64,000 bases of DNA from CAVYHX01 sp963768415 (GTDB lineage Bacteria > Pseudomonadota > Gammaproteobacteria > UBA9214): the NCBI GenBank assembly GCA_963768415.1, contig CAVYHX010000026.1:1-64000 (forward strand), in the 5' to 3' direction. Under the pieces are notes generated by a model, which was not told the origin of the DNA, did no database searches, and was given only the letters and a program-made list of their open reading frames with translations. Shown here piece after piece: positions 27,400 through 37,665 of this stretch (positions are counted from its first letter, which is position 1; each line of letters starts with the position of its first letter). The position numbers and the translations under genes were made by a program.

Positions 27400-27524
27400 T
27401 ACCAGTCTCCTTGATTTCAGGTTTTATATATTGCAGAGAACCTATCGGATCCGGAGACGGGAACTTTAGTTACCGCCCGCATCCGGGGGGCGACGCTGCA
27501 GGCTGGAGCAGTTACAATGAGCGG

Positions 27525-28628
27525 ATGTCAGGGAACAGCATCGGCAAGCTTTTCACGGTAACCGGTTTTGGCGAGAGCCACGGTCAGGCACTGGGCTGCA
27601 TCGTCGACGGCTGCCCGCCCGGCATCGAGTTGTCCGAGGAAGATCTGCAGCATGACCTGGACCGGCGCAAGCCGGGGAAATCCAGGCACACCACCCAGCG
27701 GCGTGAATCCGATGAAGTCCAGATCCTTTCCGGGGTGTTCGAGGGGCGCACCATCGGCACACCCATCGGCCTGCTGATCCAGAACCAGGACCAGCGCTCG
27801 AAAGACTACACCGGGATCAAGGACCGGTTCCGGCCGGGGCATGCCGACTACACCTACCAGCAAAAATACGGTGTTCGGGACTACCGGGGTGGCGGGCGGG
27901 CCTCGGCACGCGAGACGGCGATGCGGGTAGCCGCCGGCGCCATCGCGAAAAAATACCTCAGGCAGGCGTACGGCATCGAGATACGCGGTTACCTCAAGCA
28001 GCTTGGCCCCATCGTCCTGGAGCTGAAAGACTGGTCGGAAGTCGACCAGAACCCGTTTTTTTCACCTGATCCGGCGCGAGTGGCCGAGCTGGAGGCCTAC
28101 ATGGATGCCCTGCGCAAGGAAGGTAATTCGGTCGGGGCGCGCATCGATGTCCGCGCAACGGGGGTACCACCCGGTCTGGGTGAGCCGATCTTCGACCGGC
28201 TGGATGCCGATATTGCGCATGCCTTGATGAGCATTAATGCAGTCAAGGGCGTTGAAATCGGTGCGGGATTTGCGTGTGTGGACCAGAAGGGTACGGAACA
28301 TCGCGATGAAATCACCCCGGACGGCTTTCTCAGCAATCATGCCGGCGGCGTCCTGGGCGGCATATCCAGCGGGCAGGACATCCTGGCCAGTATCGCCCTC
28401 AAGCCGACCTCGAGCATCCGCATTCCGGGACGCACCGTCGATATCCAGGGCAAGCCCGTGGAGGTGATCACCACCGGGCGCCATGATCCCTGCGTCGGGA
28501 TCCGCGCGACGCCGATCGCCGAGGCCATGCTGGCCATCGTGCTGATGGATCACCTGCTGCGCCACCGGGCGCAGAATCTGCATGTCAAGTCACCCACGCC
28601 GGTCATACCCTCCGGTATCTCTGACTGA
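27525..28628 (+). CDS. aroC: chorismate synthase AroC
   Basis: Last step of the shikimate pathway, EPSP to chorismate, using reduced FMN. 367 residues. Family blocks: GESHGQALGCIVDGCPPG near the N-terminus, DYRGGGRASARETAMRVAAG, SNHAGGVLGGISSGQ and GRHDPCVGIRATPIAEAM. ATG 27525 chosen over the far longer upstream frame because it gives the standard N-terminus (SGNSIGKLFTVTGFGESHG). Confidence 0.97.
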   Translation: MSGNSIGKLFTVTGFGESHGQALGCIVDGCPPGIELSEEDLQHDLDRRKPGKSRHTTQRRESDEVQILSGVFEGRTIGTPIGLLIQNQDQRSKDYTGIKDRFRPGHADYTYQQKYGVRDYRGGGRASARETAMRVAAGAIAKKYLRQAYGIEIRGYLKQLGPIVLELKDWSEVDQNPFFSPDPARVAELEAYMDALRKEGNSVGARIDVRATGVPPGLGEPIFDRLDADIAHALMSINAVKGVEIGAGFACVDQKGTEHRDEITPDGFLSNHAGGVLGGISSGQDILASIALKPTSSIRIPGRTVDIQGKPVEVITTGRHDPCVGIRATPIAEAMLAIVLMDHLLRHRAQNLHVKSPTPVIPSGISD

Positions 28629-28665
28629 CATCCGCGCTATACCCTGACGCCAGTTCACCGCCTCT

Positions 28666-29804
28666 ATGATCTACTGGCGACTGTCCGGTTTTTACCTGTT
28701 TTACTTCGCCTCCCTGGGTGCGCTGGTGCCCTACTGGAGCCTGTATCTGAAATCGCTTGATTTCAGCGTCGCCGAGATCGGGGAACTGATCGCGATCCTG
28801 ATGGCCACCAAAATAGTGGCGCCCAATGTCTGGGGCTGGATTGCGGATCATACCGGTCAGCGGATGGTGATCGTCCGCGTCGCGTCATTGTTTGCTGTCA
28901 TTGCCTTTGCCGGAGTCTTTGCCGGCAGCGGCTTCTGGTGGCTTGCACTGGTGATGACGCTGTTCAGTTTTTTCTGGAATGCCGCACTGCCGCAGTTCGA
29001 AGCAATCACCATGAACCACCTGGGCAGCAGTACCCATCGCTACAGCAGTATCCGCTTGTGGGGATCGGTCGGATTTATCGTCGGCGGTCGTCCTGCTGGG
29101 GTTCCTGCTGGATCGCTCCGGGCCGGCTGTGCTGCCCGCGGTCCTGGTGGTCCTGCTGATACTGATCTGGCTGAGCAGCCTGGCGGTACCGGAATCGGCA
29201 GCCGGACACCTGCCGCTCGACCAGGAGCCGATACGCACGGTATTGAAGCGCCCGTTCGTGCTGTCCCTGTTTGCAGTCTGCTTTCTGATCCAGCTCAGCC
29301 ACGGTCCGTATTATGCGTTCTTCAGTATTTACCTCGAAGGCTACGGTTATTCGACGGCGACGATCGGGTGGCTCTGGGCCCTGGGGGTAGTGGCGGAGAT
29401 CGGCGTTTTTTTGCTGATGCCACGGCTATTGCCGCGCTATGGCGCCCGTAACCTGCTCCTGACAGCGGTCTGGCTGACGGCACTGCGCTGGTTATTGATC
29501 GGTGGTCTTGCAGATCATCCGGCGGTCATCATATGCGCACAGGCATTGCACGCGGCCAGCTTTGGTCTCTACCATGCCGTTGCAATCTACCTGGTGCATA
29601 CCCTGTTTGTGGGCGTTCATCAGGGCCGCGGACAGGCCCTGTACAGCAGTCTGAGCTTCGGTGCCGGTGGCGCAGTCGGGAAGCCTGGCAAGCGGTTATC
29701 TCTGGACGGGAACAGGACCGCAATCGATGTACCTGCTGGCGGCGGCGGCCAGTCTCTGCGCATTGCTGATTATCGCCCGTGGAATGAAGGTATTTCCTGT
29801 CTGA
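28666..29804 (+). CDS. MFS transporter, HcaT/MFS_1_like type, frameshifted
   Basis: Twelve-helix major-facilitator permease of the 3-phenylpropionate transporter-like family. It has the first helix FYLFYFASLGALVPYWSLYL, the loop GWIADHTGQR, and the middle ITMNHLGSSTHRYSSIRLWG (family HRYsxxRlWGSxGF). The C-terminal half has GPYYAFFSIYLEGYGYS, LHAASFGLYHAVAIYLV and GRGQALYSSLSFGAGGAVG. Extra bases near 29085 and 29681 shift the frame twice. Corrected, the protein ends at 29804 with ARGMKVFPV. Substrate not known. Confidence 0.85.
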
Positions 29805-29884
29805 GTGCCGGGTATGGATGGTTTCATGCAGTGCTTCCTTTATAATGGGTCGTTTTCCGCAGCTCTGAACCTGGATGAACTCCA

Positions 29885-31293
29885 ATGTCCGGCATGACAC
29901 TCTACGACAAACTCTGGGATGCGCACCTGGTCCGTCAGGATGAGGACGGCACGGCGCTGATTTATATTGACAGGCATCTTGTTCACGAGGTGACTTCACC
30001 GCAGGCGTTTGAGGGGTTGCGCCTTGCCGGCCGGCAACCGTGGCGGGTCGGCTCGATTCTTGCCGTTCCTGATCATAATGTGCCCACGACGGCACGCGCT
30101 GCCGGTATTACGGATCCGGTGTCGCGGCTGCAGGTCGAGACACTCGACCGCAATTGCAGCGACTACGGGATCACCGAATTTTCCATGACGGATGAACGCC
30201 AGGGAATCGTGCATGTGATCGGTCCGGAACAGGGCGCGACCCTGCCGGGCATGACCGTTGTCTGCGGTGATTCCCATACCTCGACACACGGCGCCTTCGG
30301 CGCGCTGGCATTTGGTATCGGGACATCGGAAGTCGAGCATGTCCTGGCCACGCAATGCCTGATCCTCAAGAAGACGCGCGTCCATGCTGATTCGGATTGA
30401 CGGGCAGCTCACCCCCGGCGTTTCGGCCAAGGACATCGTGCTCGCGGTGATCGGCAAGATCGGTACTGCGGGCGGCAGTGGCTACTCGGTGGAATTTGCG
30501 GGTCCCGTTATCCGCAGTCTGTCGATGGAAGGCCGGATGACGGTGTGCAATATGAGCATCGAGGCCGGTGCCGGTGCCGGGATGATTGCTGTCGATGACA
30601 CCACACTGGACTATGTGTCCGGCCGGCCCGTATGCCCCCGTGGGCGAAAACTGGGAGCGTGCCGTGACGGCGTGGGCTGATCTGAAGAGTGACACGGATG
30701 CAGCCTTTGACCAGGAAGTCTCGCTGGACGGTAGCGCCGTTGCACCCCAGGTGACCTGGGGGACATCGCCGGAAATGGTTGTGCCCGTGGACGGTGTTGT
30801 ACCTGACCCGGCCGCCGAGCCCGATCCGGTCAAGCGGGACGGGATGCGCAGGGCGCTCGACTATATGGATCTTAAACCGGGTACGCCGATAACGGATATT
30901 CGGCCGGATCACGTGTTTATCGGCTCCTGCACCAATGCACGGATTGAGGATTTACGGGCAGCCGCTGGAGCAATCAGGGGCCGCAAGGTGGCTGCCGGAA
31001 TCAGGCAGGCGCTGGTCGTCCCCGGTTCCGGACTTGTCAAGCGCCAGGCCGAGGCCGAGGGGCTGGATGTGATTTTCACGGCGGCCGGTTTTGAATGGCG
31101 TGCACCGGGTTGCTCCATGTGTCTGGCAATGAATGCTGACCGCCTGGCACCCGGGGACCGCTGTGCCTCGACCTCCAACAGGAATTTTGAAGGCCGGCAG
31201 GGGCAGGGTGGCCGGACGCACCTGGTCAGTCCGGCCATGGCGGCCGTCGCCGCGGTCACCGGGCATTTTACCGATATCAGGAAGCAGGTCTGA
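29885..31293 (+). CDS. leuC: 3-isopropylmalate dehydratase large subunit LeuC, frameshifted
   Basis: Iron-sulfur aconitase-family enzyme of leucine synthesis. Blocks: LYDKLWDAHLV, HEVTSPQAFEGLRLAGR, VPDHNVPT, CGDSHTSTHGAFGALAFGIG, VFIGSCTNARIEDLRAAA and RAPGCSMCLAMNADRL (the cluster cysteines). Extra bases near 30383 and 30629 break the frame. Corrected length is about 468 residues, as usual. Its stop shares a base with the leuD start. Confidence 0.94.
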
Positions 31294-31940
31294 TGGAAAA
31301 ATTCAGTACATTCACGGCGCTGGTCGCGCCGCTGGATCGCCCGAACGTCGATACGGATGCCATCATCCCGAAGCAGTTCCTTAAATCTATCCAGCGCAGC
31401 GGTTTTGGCCCGAACCTGTTTGACGAGTGGCGCTATCTGGATCATGGCGAACCCGGGATGGAGAATGCGGGGCGTCCGCTTAACCCGGCGTTCGTGCTCA
31501 ATCAGGCGCGCTACCGGGGTGCCGGCATTCTGCTTGCGCGCGAGAATTTCGGGTGCGGCTCATCGCGTGAACACGCGGTCTGGGCGTTGGCCGACTACGG
31601 TTTCCGGGTGGTGATCGCCCCGAGCTTTGCGGATATCTTCTACAACAACTGCTTCAAGAACGGGGTACTCCCGATCACACTGGATTCCGGGACGGTTGAC
31701 CGGCTGTTCCGGGAAACAGCGGCAACGCCTGGATATACGGTGACGGTAGACCTGCCCGCGCAGACGCTGACACTGCCGGATGGCCTGCTCGGCTTCGAAC
31801 TGGAAGCGTACCGCAAGGACCGTCTGATCAAGGGGCTTGATGATATCGGCTTGACCCTGCAACATGCCGACAGCATTCGCAGCTACGAGGCGGCACGCCG
31901 CGAGCAGGCCCCGTGGCTATACTCGAATCCGCCTGATTAA
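31293..31940 (+). CDS. leuD: 3-isopropylmalate dehydratase small subunit LeuD
   Basis: Small partner of LeuC, 215 residues. Blocks: LDRPNVDTDAIIPKQFLK, ARENFGCGSSREHAVWALAD and PSFADIFYNNCFKNGVLPI. Start overlaps the leuC stop by one base. In relatives leuB follows directly; here the next gene is asd. Confidence 0.97.
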   Translation: MEKFSTFTALVAPLDRPNVDTDAIIPKQFLKSIQRSGFGPNLFDEWRYLDHGEPGMENAGRPLNPAFVLNQARYRGAGILLARENFGCGSSREHAVWALADYGFRVVIAPSFADIFYNNCFKNGVLPITLDSGTVDRLFRETAATPGYTVTVDLPAQTLTLPDGLLGFELEAYRKDRLIKGLDDIGLTLQHADSIRSYEAARREQAPWLYSNPPD

Positions 31941-32167
31941 AGTATGTTAACTAATTGTATAGTATAGATATTATAATATTCAGTCAGGCCATGAAGTGCA
32001 CGCCGCCAGGGAAACAGCAGCGCCGCAGTGACAAGGCTTGCGCACCGGTTGCAAACACTGGATATTGCCTCTGCCGGGATGCAATCCTCGCAGTACAAAA
32101 GGGTGGTGCCATTGCATGGCATCGATTGAAAACAATCACGCTGACGAATTACGGGTAGTAGAAACTG

Positions 32168-33190
32168 ATGTCTGGTAAATATGATGTAGCGGTAGTGGGT
32201 GCCACCGGCGCGGTCGGCGAGGCAATGCTGGAGATTCTCGGGACCCGAAATTTTCCGGTTAACAAGGTATATGCCCTGGCCAGCGAGCGTTCCGCCGGCA
32301 AGCGGGTGCCGTTCAAGGGCTCTTATGTGAAGGTTGAAGACCTGGCTGCGTTTGATTTTTCGCAGGTACAGATCGGTTTGTTCTCGGCCGGTGCTTCGAT
32401 CTCCGAAAAGTTCGCACCCATCGCCAGTGCCGCGGGTTGCGTGGTTGTCGATAACACCTCCAGGTTCCGCTACGATGACGATATTCCGCTGGTGGTTCCG
32501 GAGGTCAACCCCGAAGCCATTGCCGGGTATACTCGCCGCGGCATAATCGCCAACCCGAACTGCTCGACTATCCAGATGCTGGTCGCACTGAAACCGATAC
32601 ATGATGCAGTCGGGGTCGAACGTATCAATGTGTGCACCTACCAGGCTGTATCCGGAACCGGCAAGGAGGCCATCGAGGAACTCGCCGGACAAACGGCACA
32701 GCTGCTGAACGGGAATTCGGTCGAACCGAAAGTTTACCCCAGGCAGATTGCCTTCAATGTGCTGCCGCACATCGACGTTTTCCAGGACAACGGGTACACC
32801 AAGGAAGAAATGAAGATGGTCTGGGAGACCCGCAAGATCATGGGTGACGAGACCATACAGGTGAACCCCACCGCAGTACGTGTGCCGGTGTTCTACGGGC
32901 ATTCCGAAGCGATCCACGTGGAGACCAGGGAAAAACTGACTGCCGCACAGGCCAGATCGTTGCTGGAAGCGGCCCCCGGGATTGTGGTGATGGACGAGCG
33001 CGTGGATGGCGGTTATCCGACCGCAGTCACCGAGGGTACCGGTAAGGATCCCGTCTATGTAGGAAGAATACGCGAGGATATTTCGCATCCGCGCGGCCTG
33101 GACCTCTGGGTGGTTGCAGATAATGTGCGCAAGGGTGCCGCCCTGAACAGTATTCAGATTGCCGAGATATTGGTCGAAGACTATTTGTGA
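32168..33190 (+). CDS. asd: aspartate-semialdehyde dehydrogenase Asd
   Basis: NADPH-dependent step towards lysine, threonine and methionine. 340 residues. VAVVGATGAVGEAMLEIL is the nucleotide loop, NPNCSTIQMLVALKP holds the active-site Cys, and YQAVSGTGKEAIEEL is conserved, as is the His in VPVFYGHSEAIHVET. A 227-bp AT-rich gap separates it from leuD. Intact. Confidence 0.97.
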   Translation: MSGKYDVAVVGATGAVGEAMLEILGTRNFPVNKVYALASERSAGKRVPFKGSYVKVEDLAAFDFSQVQIGLFSAGASISEKFAPIASAAGCVVVDNTSRFRYDDDIPLVVPEVNPEAIAGYTRRGIIANPNCSTIQMLVALKPIHDAVGVERINVCTYQAVSGTGKEAIEELAGQTAQLLNGNSVEPKVYPRQIAFNVLPHIDVFQDNGYTKEEMKMVWETRKIMGDETIQVNPTAVRVPVFYGHSEAIHVETREKLTAAQARSLLEAAPGIVVMDERVDGGYPTAVTEGTGKDPVYVGRIREDISHPRGLDLWVVADNVRKGAALNSIQIAEILVEDYL

Positions 33191-33285
33191 GCTATAGTCT
33201 GCGCAATGAGTTCGGCTGACATCTGCTGCGGGTGCCGCACATACCCGCTCATCTTTTGGAAGTTTTTACAGGGAGAGAACACGGT

Positions 33286-35790
33286 ATGTTCAGGAAAACA
33301 GTTATAACGGCTGCGCTGCTGTTGCTGGCGGCAACCTCCAAACTGTATGCCCTTGGGCTGGGTGAAATCGACATGCAGTCGGCACTGAATCAGCCCATGC
33401 AGGCTGTGATCGAACTGACATCCGCAGCCGGCGAAAACCTCGAGGACCTCAAGATCTCCATTGCCTCGATGGATGCACATCAGCGCGTTGGCCTGTCCAG
33501 GGCGCCGGTCCTGAACGATTTCAGGTTCTCGATTGAACAGAGCAGTGGTGGCCAGCCGTATATACGTGTCAGCAGTCGTGAGCCGATCCGTGACCCGTTT
33601 GTAGAATTCCTGCTCGAAATTGTCTGGAGCAAGGGGCGTCTCGTCAGGGAGTACACCGTACTGATCGATCCGCCGGTGACCATGCCGGCAGCGCCGGCAG
33701 TCCCTGTTGCGCCGGTCATGCAGGCGCCCCCGCCGGCTCCGGTCCCGGTTCAGCAGGCACCACCTCCACCGCCACCACCGGTTGCGGCACCGGTCCGGCA
33801 GGCACCACCACCACCTGTACCACCGGTCGCGGCACCGGTCCGGCAGGCGCCGCCACCCGCACCGCCTCCTGCACCGGTTCTGCAGGCTCCGCCACCACCT
33901 GCAGCACCGGTGGCAACACCCGCACCAGTCACGCCAGTTGCTGTGCCCACCCCCGTGGCAGCGCCTGCACCGGTCGCTGCTGCCGAGCAATATGGTCCGG
34001 TCAGACGCAATGAAAACCTGTGGCAGATTGCCAAGCGTGTACGGCCGGACAGCGAAATTTCCATTCAGCAGATGATGCTGGCCCTGCAGCGTTATAACCC
34101 GAACGCATTCAGCAACAATAATATCAATAACCTCAAGGCCGGGGTGACCCTTGAGATTCCGGCATGGGACGAGATCACTTCCGTGAGCCGCAGCCAGGCT
34201 GCCGCTGAGGCGGGCCGGCAGTACCAGGCATGGAAGGCAGCACGCCTCGCGAAGGAAAGCTCCCGTGCGGAGTCCGCGGTTGCGGAACCCGCGCCCGTAC
34301 CGGTTGCCGCGCAGGCACCAAAAACCCGCTCCCGTTTGCAGCTGGTCGCCCCGGAAGGGGACAGTGCTGAAGGCATGGCAACGAGCGGCGCGCCGCAGGC
34401 GGCGGGCGCAGCTTCAGATGATATCGAGCGCCTGAAACAGGAACTCACGCTGGCTACCGAAGAAGCGGATGCTGGCCGCGCGCAGTCCAGCGAACTGCGC
34501 TCGCGCGTCACCGAACTCGAACAGCAAATTGACACCATGAAGCGGTTACTGGAGCTCAAGAGTGACCAGCTGGCAAGTTTGCAGAATCAGCAGGGCGATG
34601 CTGCCGGCGCCGCCATGGAAGAACTTCCGGGGCTGGCTGATGCTACCGGGGACACGCCAGAGGAGCTGGATATCGTAGCTGCCGCACTGGCGGGCCTTGC
34701 CGGGGACACTGCAACAGTCACTGACGAGGGTGGCGCTGCAGATGAGGATGATCCCGCTGAAGAAGAGGATCTTGCCGCTACGGTCATGAATGTTGCTGCT
34801 TCCGGGAATGATGCCGTCGCAGCCATGGAAGAACCTGCGACAACGATGGTTGCCGAAGATCGTGCCGGCGAGCCGCGGGGTATTGTCAACAAACTGATGG
34901 ACAATCCGGTGCTGGCGGGACTGGGTGTACTCGTGGCAATGATCCTTGGAGGATTTCTCTGGGCCTCAACGCGTCAGCGCAGGGACCAGGGTATGTTCGA
35001 TAGTGAAATGACACTGGAAAAACAGCTGGAGACTACCGGCAGGGAAGTACAGGAACGGCAGCCTGTTCTCGATGATGCCGAACAGGCACCGGAGGAAACC
35101 CTCGAAGAGACACAATCGAACTTCCCCGCGGGCGGCGAAGAAAACGATCCAATAACCGAGGCGGATGTATACCTGGCATACGGTAAAACCCGGCAGGCTG
35201 CCGAAGTATTGATTGCTGCAATAAAGGATTCACCGGAGGATGGCGATCTCAAGGTCAAGCTCCTGGAGGTCTATTACTCTGCAGGAGACACCGGGGCATT
35301 TGACGACCTGGCCAGCGAGTTCAGGAAATCAGTCCGGGAAGATGACAGCCAGTGGGTGAAAGTAGCCGCCATGGGCTATGAACTGTCTCCCAATAACGGT
35401 CTCTACCAGGCCGGAATGCAGGATCAGACGGGAGGTGGTGCCGATTTTGATATGGACCTTACCGGTCTCGATGAGCCGTCAGACCAGGAGACGGGTGATA
35501 AAGATTCAGGTACCGGTGATTTCGGACTCGACCTTGACGACGCTGAGCAGGATGTCACTGATCTCTCCAAGGGGCTCGAGTTCACCCTGGATGAGGCGGC
35601 GGACAGCGAGGATGAGTCCGATGGTCTGCTGGACTCTGCCGACGAGATCAGCACCAAGCTCGACCTGGCACGCGCATATGTTGACATGGGTGATCCTGAA
35701 GGCGCTCGCAGTATCCTTGCAGAGGTCGTGGAAGAGGGTAATGACAGCCAGCGGGATGAAGCGGAGTCGTTGATTTCAAAACTGGCCTGA
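33286..35790 (+). CDS. fimV: FimV/HubP-type polar LysM protein
   Basis: Large inner-membrane protein that organises the cell pole and type IV pilus/flagellar functions. 834 residues from ATG 33286, preceded by GGGAG. Order: signal peptide ending YALGLGEIDM; conserved periplasmic N-domain; Pro/Ala-rich repeats (about 138-235, units like PVRQAPPPP); LysM domain (NLWQIAKRVRPDSEISIQQM); coiled coil (about 381-440); membrane helix (VLAGLGVLVAMILGGFLWAS, about 543-562); acidic cytoplasmic part. It ends in the FimV C-terminal motif (TKLDLARAYVDMGDPEGAR). Position between asd and truA is classical. Confidence 0.93.
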   Translation: MFRKTVITAALLLLAATSKLYALGLGEIDMQSALNQPMQAVIELTSAAGENLEDLKISIASMDAHQRVGLSRAPVLNDFRFSIEQSSGGQPYIRVSSREPIRDPFVEFLLEIVWSKGRLVREYTVLIDPPVTMPAAPAVPVAPVMQAPPPAPVPVQQAPPPPPPPVAAPVRQAPPPPVPPVAAPVRQAPPPAPPPAPVLQAPPPPAAPVATPAPVTPVAVPTPVAAPAPVAAAEQYGPVRRNENLWQIAKRVRPDSEISIQQMMLALQRYNPNAFSNNNINNLKAGVTLEIPAWDEITSVSRSQAAAEAGRQYQAWKAARLAKESSRAESAVAEPAPVPVAAQAPKTRSRLQLVAPEGDSAEGMATSGAPQAAGAASDDIERLKQELTLATEEADAGRAQSSELRSRVTELEQQIDTMKRLLELKSDQLASLQNQQGDAAGAAMEELPGLADATGDTPEELDIVAAALAGLAGDTATVTDEGGAADEDDPAEEEDLAATVMNVAASGNDAVAAMEEPATTMVAEDRAGEPRGIVNKLMDNPVLAGLGVLVAMILGGFLWASTRQRRDQGMFDSEMTLEKQLETTGREVQERQPVLDDAEQAPEETLEETQSNFPAGGEENDPITEADVYLAYGKTRQAAEVLIAAIKDSPEDGDLKVKLLEVYYSAGDTGAFDDLASEFRKSVREDDSQWVKVAAMGYELSPNNGLYQAGMQDQTGGGADFDMDLTGLDEPSDQETGDKDSGTGDFGLDLDDAEQDVTDLSKGLEFTLDEAADSEDESDGLLDSADEISTKLDLARAYVDMGDPEGARSILAEVVEEGNDSQRDEAESLISKLA

Positions 35791-35800
35791 TCGCTTGCGT

Positions 35801-35827
35801 CGACCGCCGGCCGCGCGCCGGCGGTCG
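35801..35827. terminator. GC-rich stem-loop after fimV
   Basis: Perfect 11-bp arms CGACCGCCGGC (35801-35811) and GCCGGCGGTCG (35817-35827), 11 nt after the fimV stop. No T run follows, so it may be a pause or mRNA-stabilising structure. The rest of the gap to truA (35828-36128) shows nothing I can name. Confidence 0.5.
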
Positions 35828-36128
35828 CGTCGTCGCGTGCTGAACTACCCGTACCCGGTTGCTGCCATGTCGTAACGGGCGGACGGCCGCCGGTTCGCCG
35901 CTGCGAAAAAATCGTCTGTACCCCTGGCCTGGTATCAAGCGCTCCATTTTACCCCTGACAATTGTTTCAGCTCCAGAGAGGCGTTTGTCGAACGGCTTCG
36001 GGCATCGAACCATTCCAGGTGGTGCTCACCGGGTGCAGGAGCGGTGCCAGCTGTTGCGCTCCATGGGTTAGCTGGCGCGGATGACCGGAACGATTTAATC
36101 CGGTTGCTGAACAAGGCCCGGGGATACA

Positions 36129-36953
36129 ATGCGTATTGCACTTGGTGTCGAATATGATGGTTCGGATTTCTGCGGCTGGCAACGGCAGCGAACCGGCCGT
36201 ACAGTCCAGGGCTGCCTGGAAAAGGCCCTGTCGGTGGTGGCGGATCATGCGACCAGTGTGATTTGTGCAGGACGCACCGATACCGGCGTGCATGCGACCG
36301 GACAGGTGATCCATTTCGATACCGGTGCGCAGCGCGCAATGAAGTCCTGGGTGCGCGGGGTCAATTCAAATCTCCCCGGAGATATCAGCATCCAGTGGTC
36401 AGCAGTGATGGACGCGGCTTTTCATGCGCGTTTTTCGGCGCGCAGACGCTCCTATCGCTATGTCATTCTCAACCGGCCGGTGGCGTCGGCCCTGCTGAGG
36501 AAGCGTGTGTGCAGGGTGTATGAGCCGCTGGATGTGTCAACAATGGCTGCTGCTGCCGGTTACCTGCTCGGTGAACATGACTTTACATCCTTGCGCGCAG
36601 CGGCCTGCCAGGCAAAACATCCGGTGCGAACGATACACAGACTGGATGTGTGCCGGCGTGGTGATTTCATTTACATTGACGTCACAGCCAATGCATTTCT
36701 CCATCATATGGTGCGTTGTATTGCCGGGGTATTGATTGCCGTCGGCACCGGTGAACAAACGCCTGCATGGGTCGGTAGTCTGCTGGCCATGCGTGACCGG
36801 GCGGCGGCCGGTATAACCGCGCCTGCTGCAGGCCTGTACCTGGTCGGGGTCGAATATGAACCACAGTTTCCAATACCCGATACTGCGTGGTTACCGGCCT
36901 ATGATCAGCCCGGTGCTGTCCGGACACCGAATCTGCCGGATATGACTGGCTGA
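36129..36953 (+). CDS. truA: tRNA pseudouridine(38-40) synthase TruA
   Basis: Makes pseudouridine in the anticodon arm. 274 residues. Blocks: EYDGSDFCGWQRQ, CAGRTDTGVHATGQVIHF with the catalytic Asp, FSARRRSYRYVILNRP and FLHHMVRCIAGVLIAVGTG. Intact. Confidence 0.95.
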   Translation: MRIALGVEYDGSDFCGWQRQRTGRTVQGCLEKALSVVADHATSVICAGRTDTGVHATGQVIHFDTGAQRAMKSWVRGVNSNLPGDISIQWSAVMDAAFHARFSARRRSYRYVILNRPVASALLRKRVCRVYEPLDVSTMAAAAGYLLGEHDFTSLRAAACQAKHPVRTIHRLDVCRRGDFIYIDVTANAFLHHMVRCIAGVLIAVGTGEQTPAWVGSLLAMRDRAAAGITAPAAGLYLVGVEYEPQFPIPDTAWLPAYDQPGAVRTPNLPDMTG

Positions 36954-37029
36954 AATACCAGCAGGTTTCCGCTGCTTGCCGGGTTTCTGTTACATTTATC
37001 CCATACATAAACAGGTTTGATACACAAGC

Positions 37030-37665
37030 ATGCGGACTCGCGTTAAAATTTGCGGTATTACCCGTGATGAGGATGCCCTCGCGGCAGCCAGTTGTGGTGC
37101 CGATGCCATCGGGCTGGTGTTTTACCCCCGGAGCCCGCGCCATGTCGGTATTGAGCAGGCTGCCCGCATTGCCGAAGCGGTGCCCCCGTTTGTGATGATT
37201 ACCGGTCTGTTTGTAAATGCTTCACGGGATGTTATCGAGCAGGTGCTGAATGCTGTGCCGCTCGGACTGTTACAGTTTCATGGACAGGAGACCAATGCGG
37301 AATGTACGGGTTACGGTCTGCCATTCATAAAATCGATTGCCATGCGCGCTGACACCGATGTGCTACTGATTATGAAACAATATCCCGATGCCGCTGGTTT
37401 CCTGCTGGATACCTGGCAACCGCAAACGCATGGTGGCGGTGGTAATGCCTTCAACTGGGACCGTGTCCCTGCGCAGGTACCCCTGCCGGTGGTGCTGGCG
37501 GGTGGTTTGTCTTCGGACAATGTTGCCCGGGCCATCCACACAGTCAGGCCGTATGCAGTCGATGTCAGCAGCGGTGTCGAGAGTGAAAAAGGTATCAAGT
37601 CAGCGGAAAAAATTTCCGCCTTTATGAAAGGAGTACGTCAAGGTGAAACAGACTCGGACTGCTGA
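37030..37665 (+). CDS. trpF: phosphoribosylanthranilate isomerase TrpF
   Basis: Amadori rearrangement in tryptophan synthesis. 211 residues, TIM barrel. VKICGITRDEDALAAA with the catalytic Cys, GLVFYPRSPRHV, LLQFHGQE, VVLAGGLSSDNVARAI and VDVSSGVES (catalytic Asp). Its end overlaps trpB by 23 bp. Confidence 0.96.
   Translation: MRTRVKICGITRDEDALAAASCGADAIGLVFYPRSPRHVGIEQAARIAEAVPPFVMITGLFVNASRDVIEQVLNAVPLGLLQFHGQETNAECTGYGLPFIKSIAMRADTDVLLIMKQYPDAAGFLLDTWQPQTHGGGGNAFNWDRVPAQVPLPVVLAGGLSSDNVARAIHTVRPYAVDVSSGVESEKGIKSAEKISAFMKGVRQGETDSDC

Noticed and set aside
31955..32158. Small open frame in the leuD-asd gap as a leuB remnant
   Set aside because: Its translation shows no isopropylmalate dehydrogenase motif in any frame that I can see.
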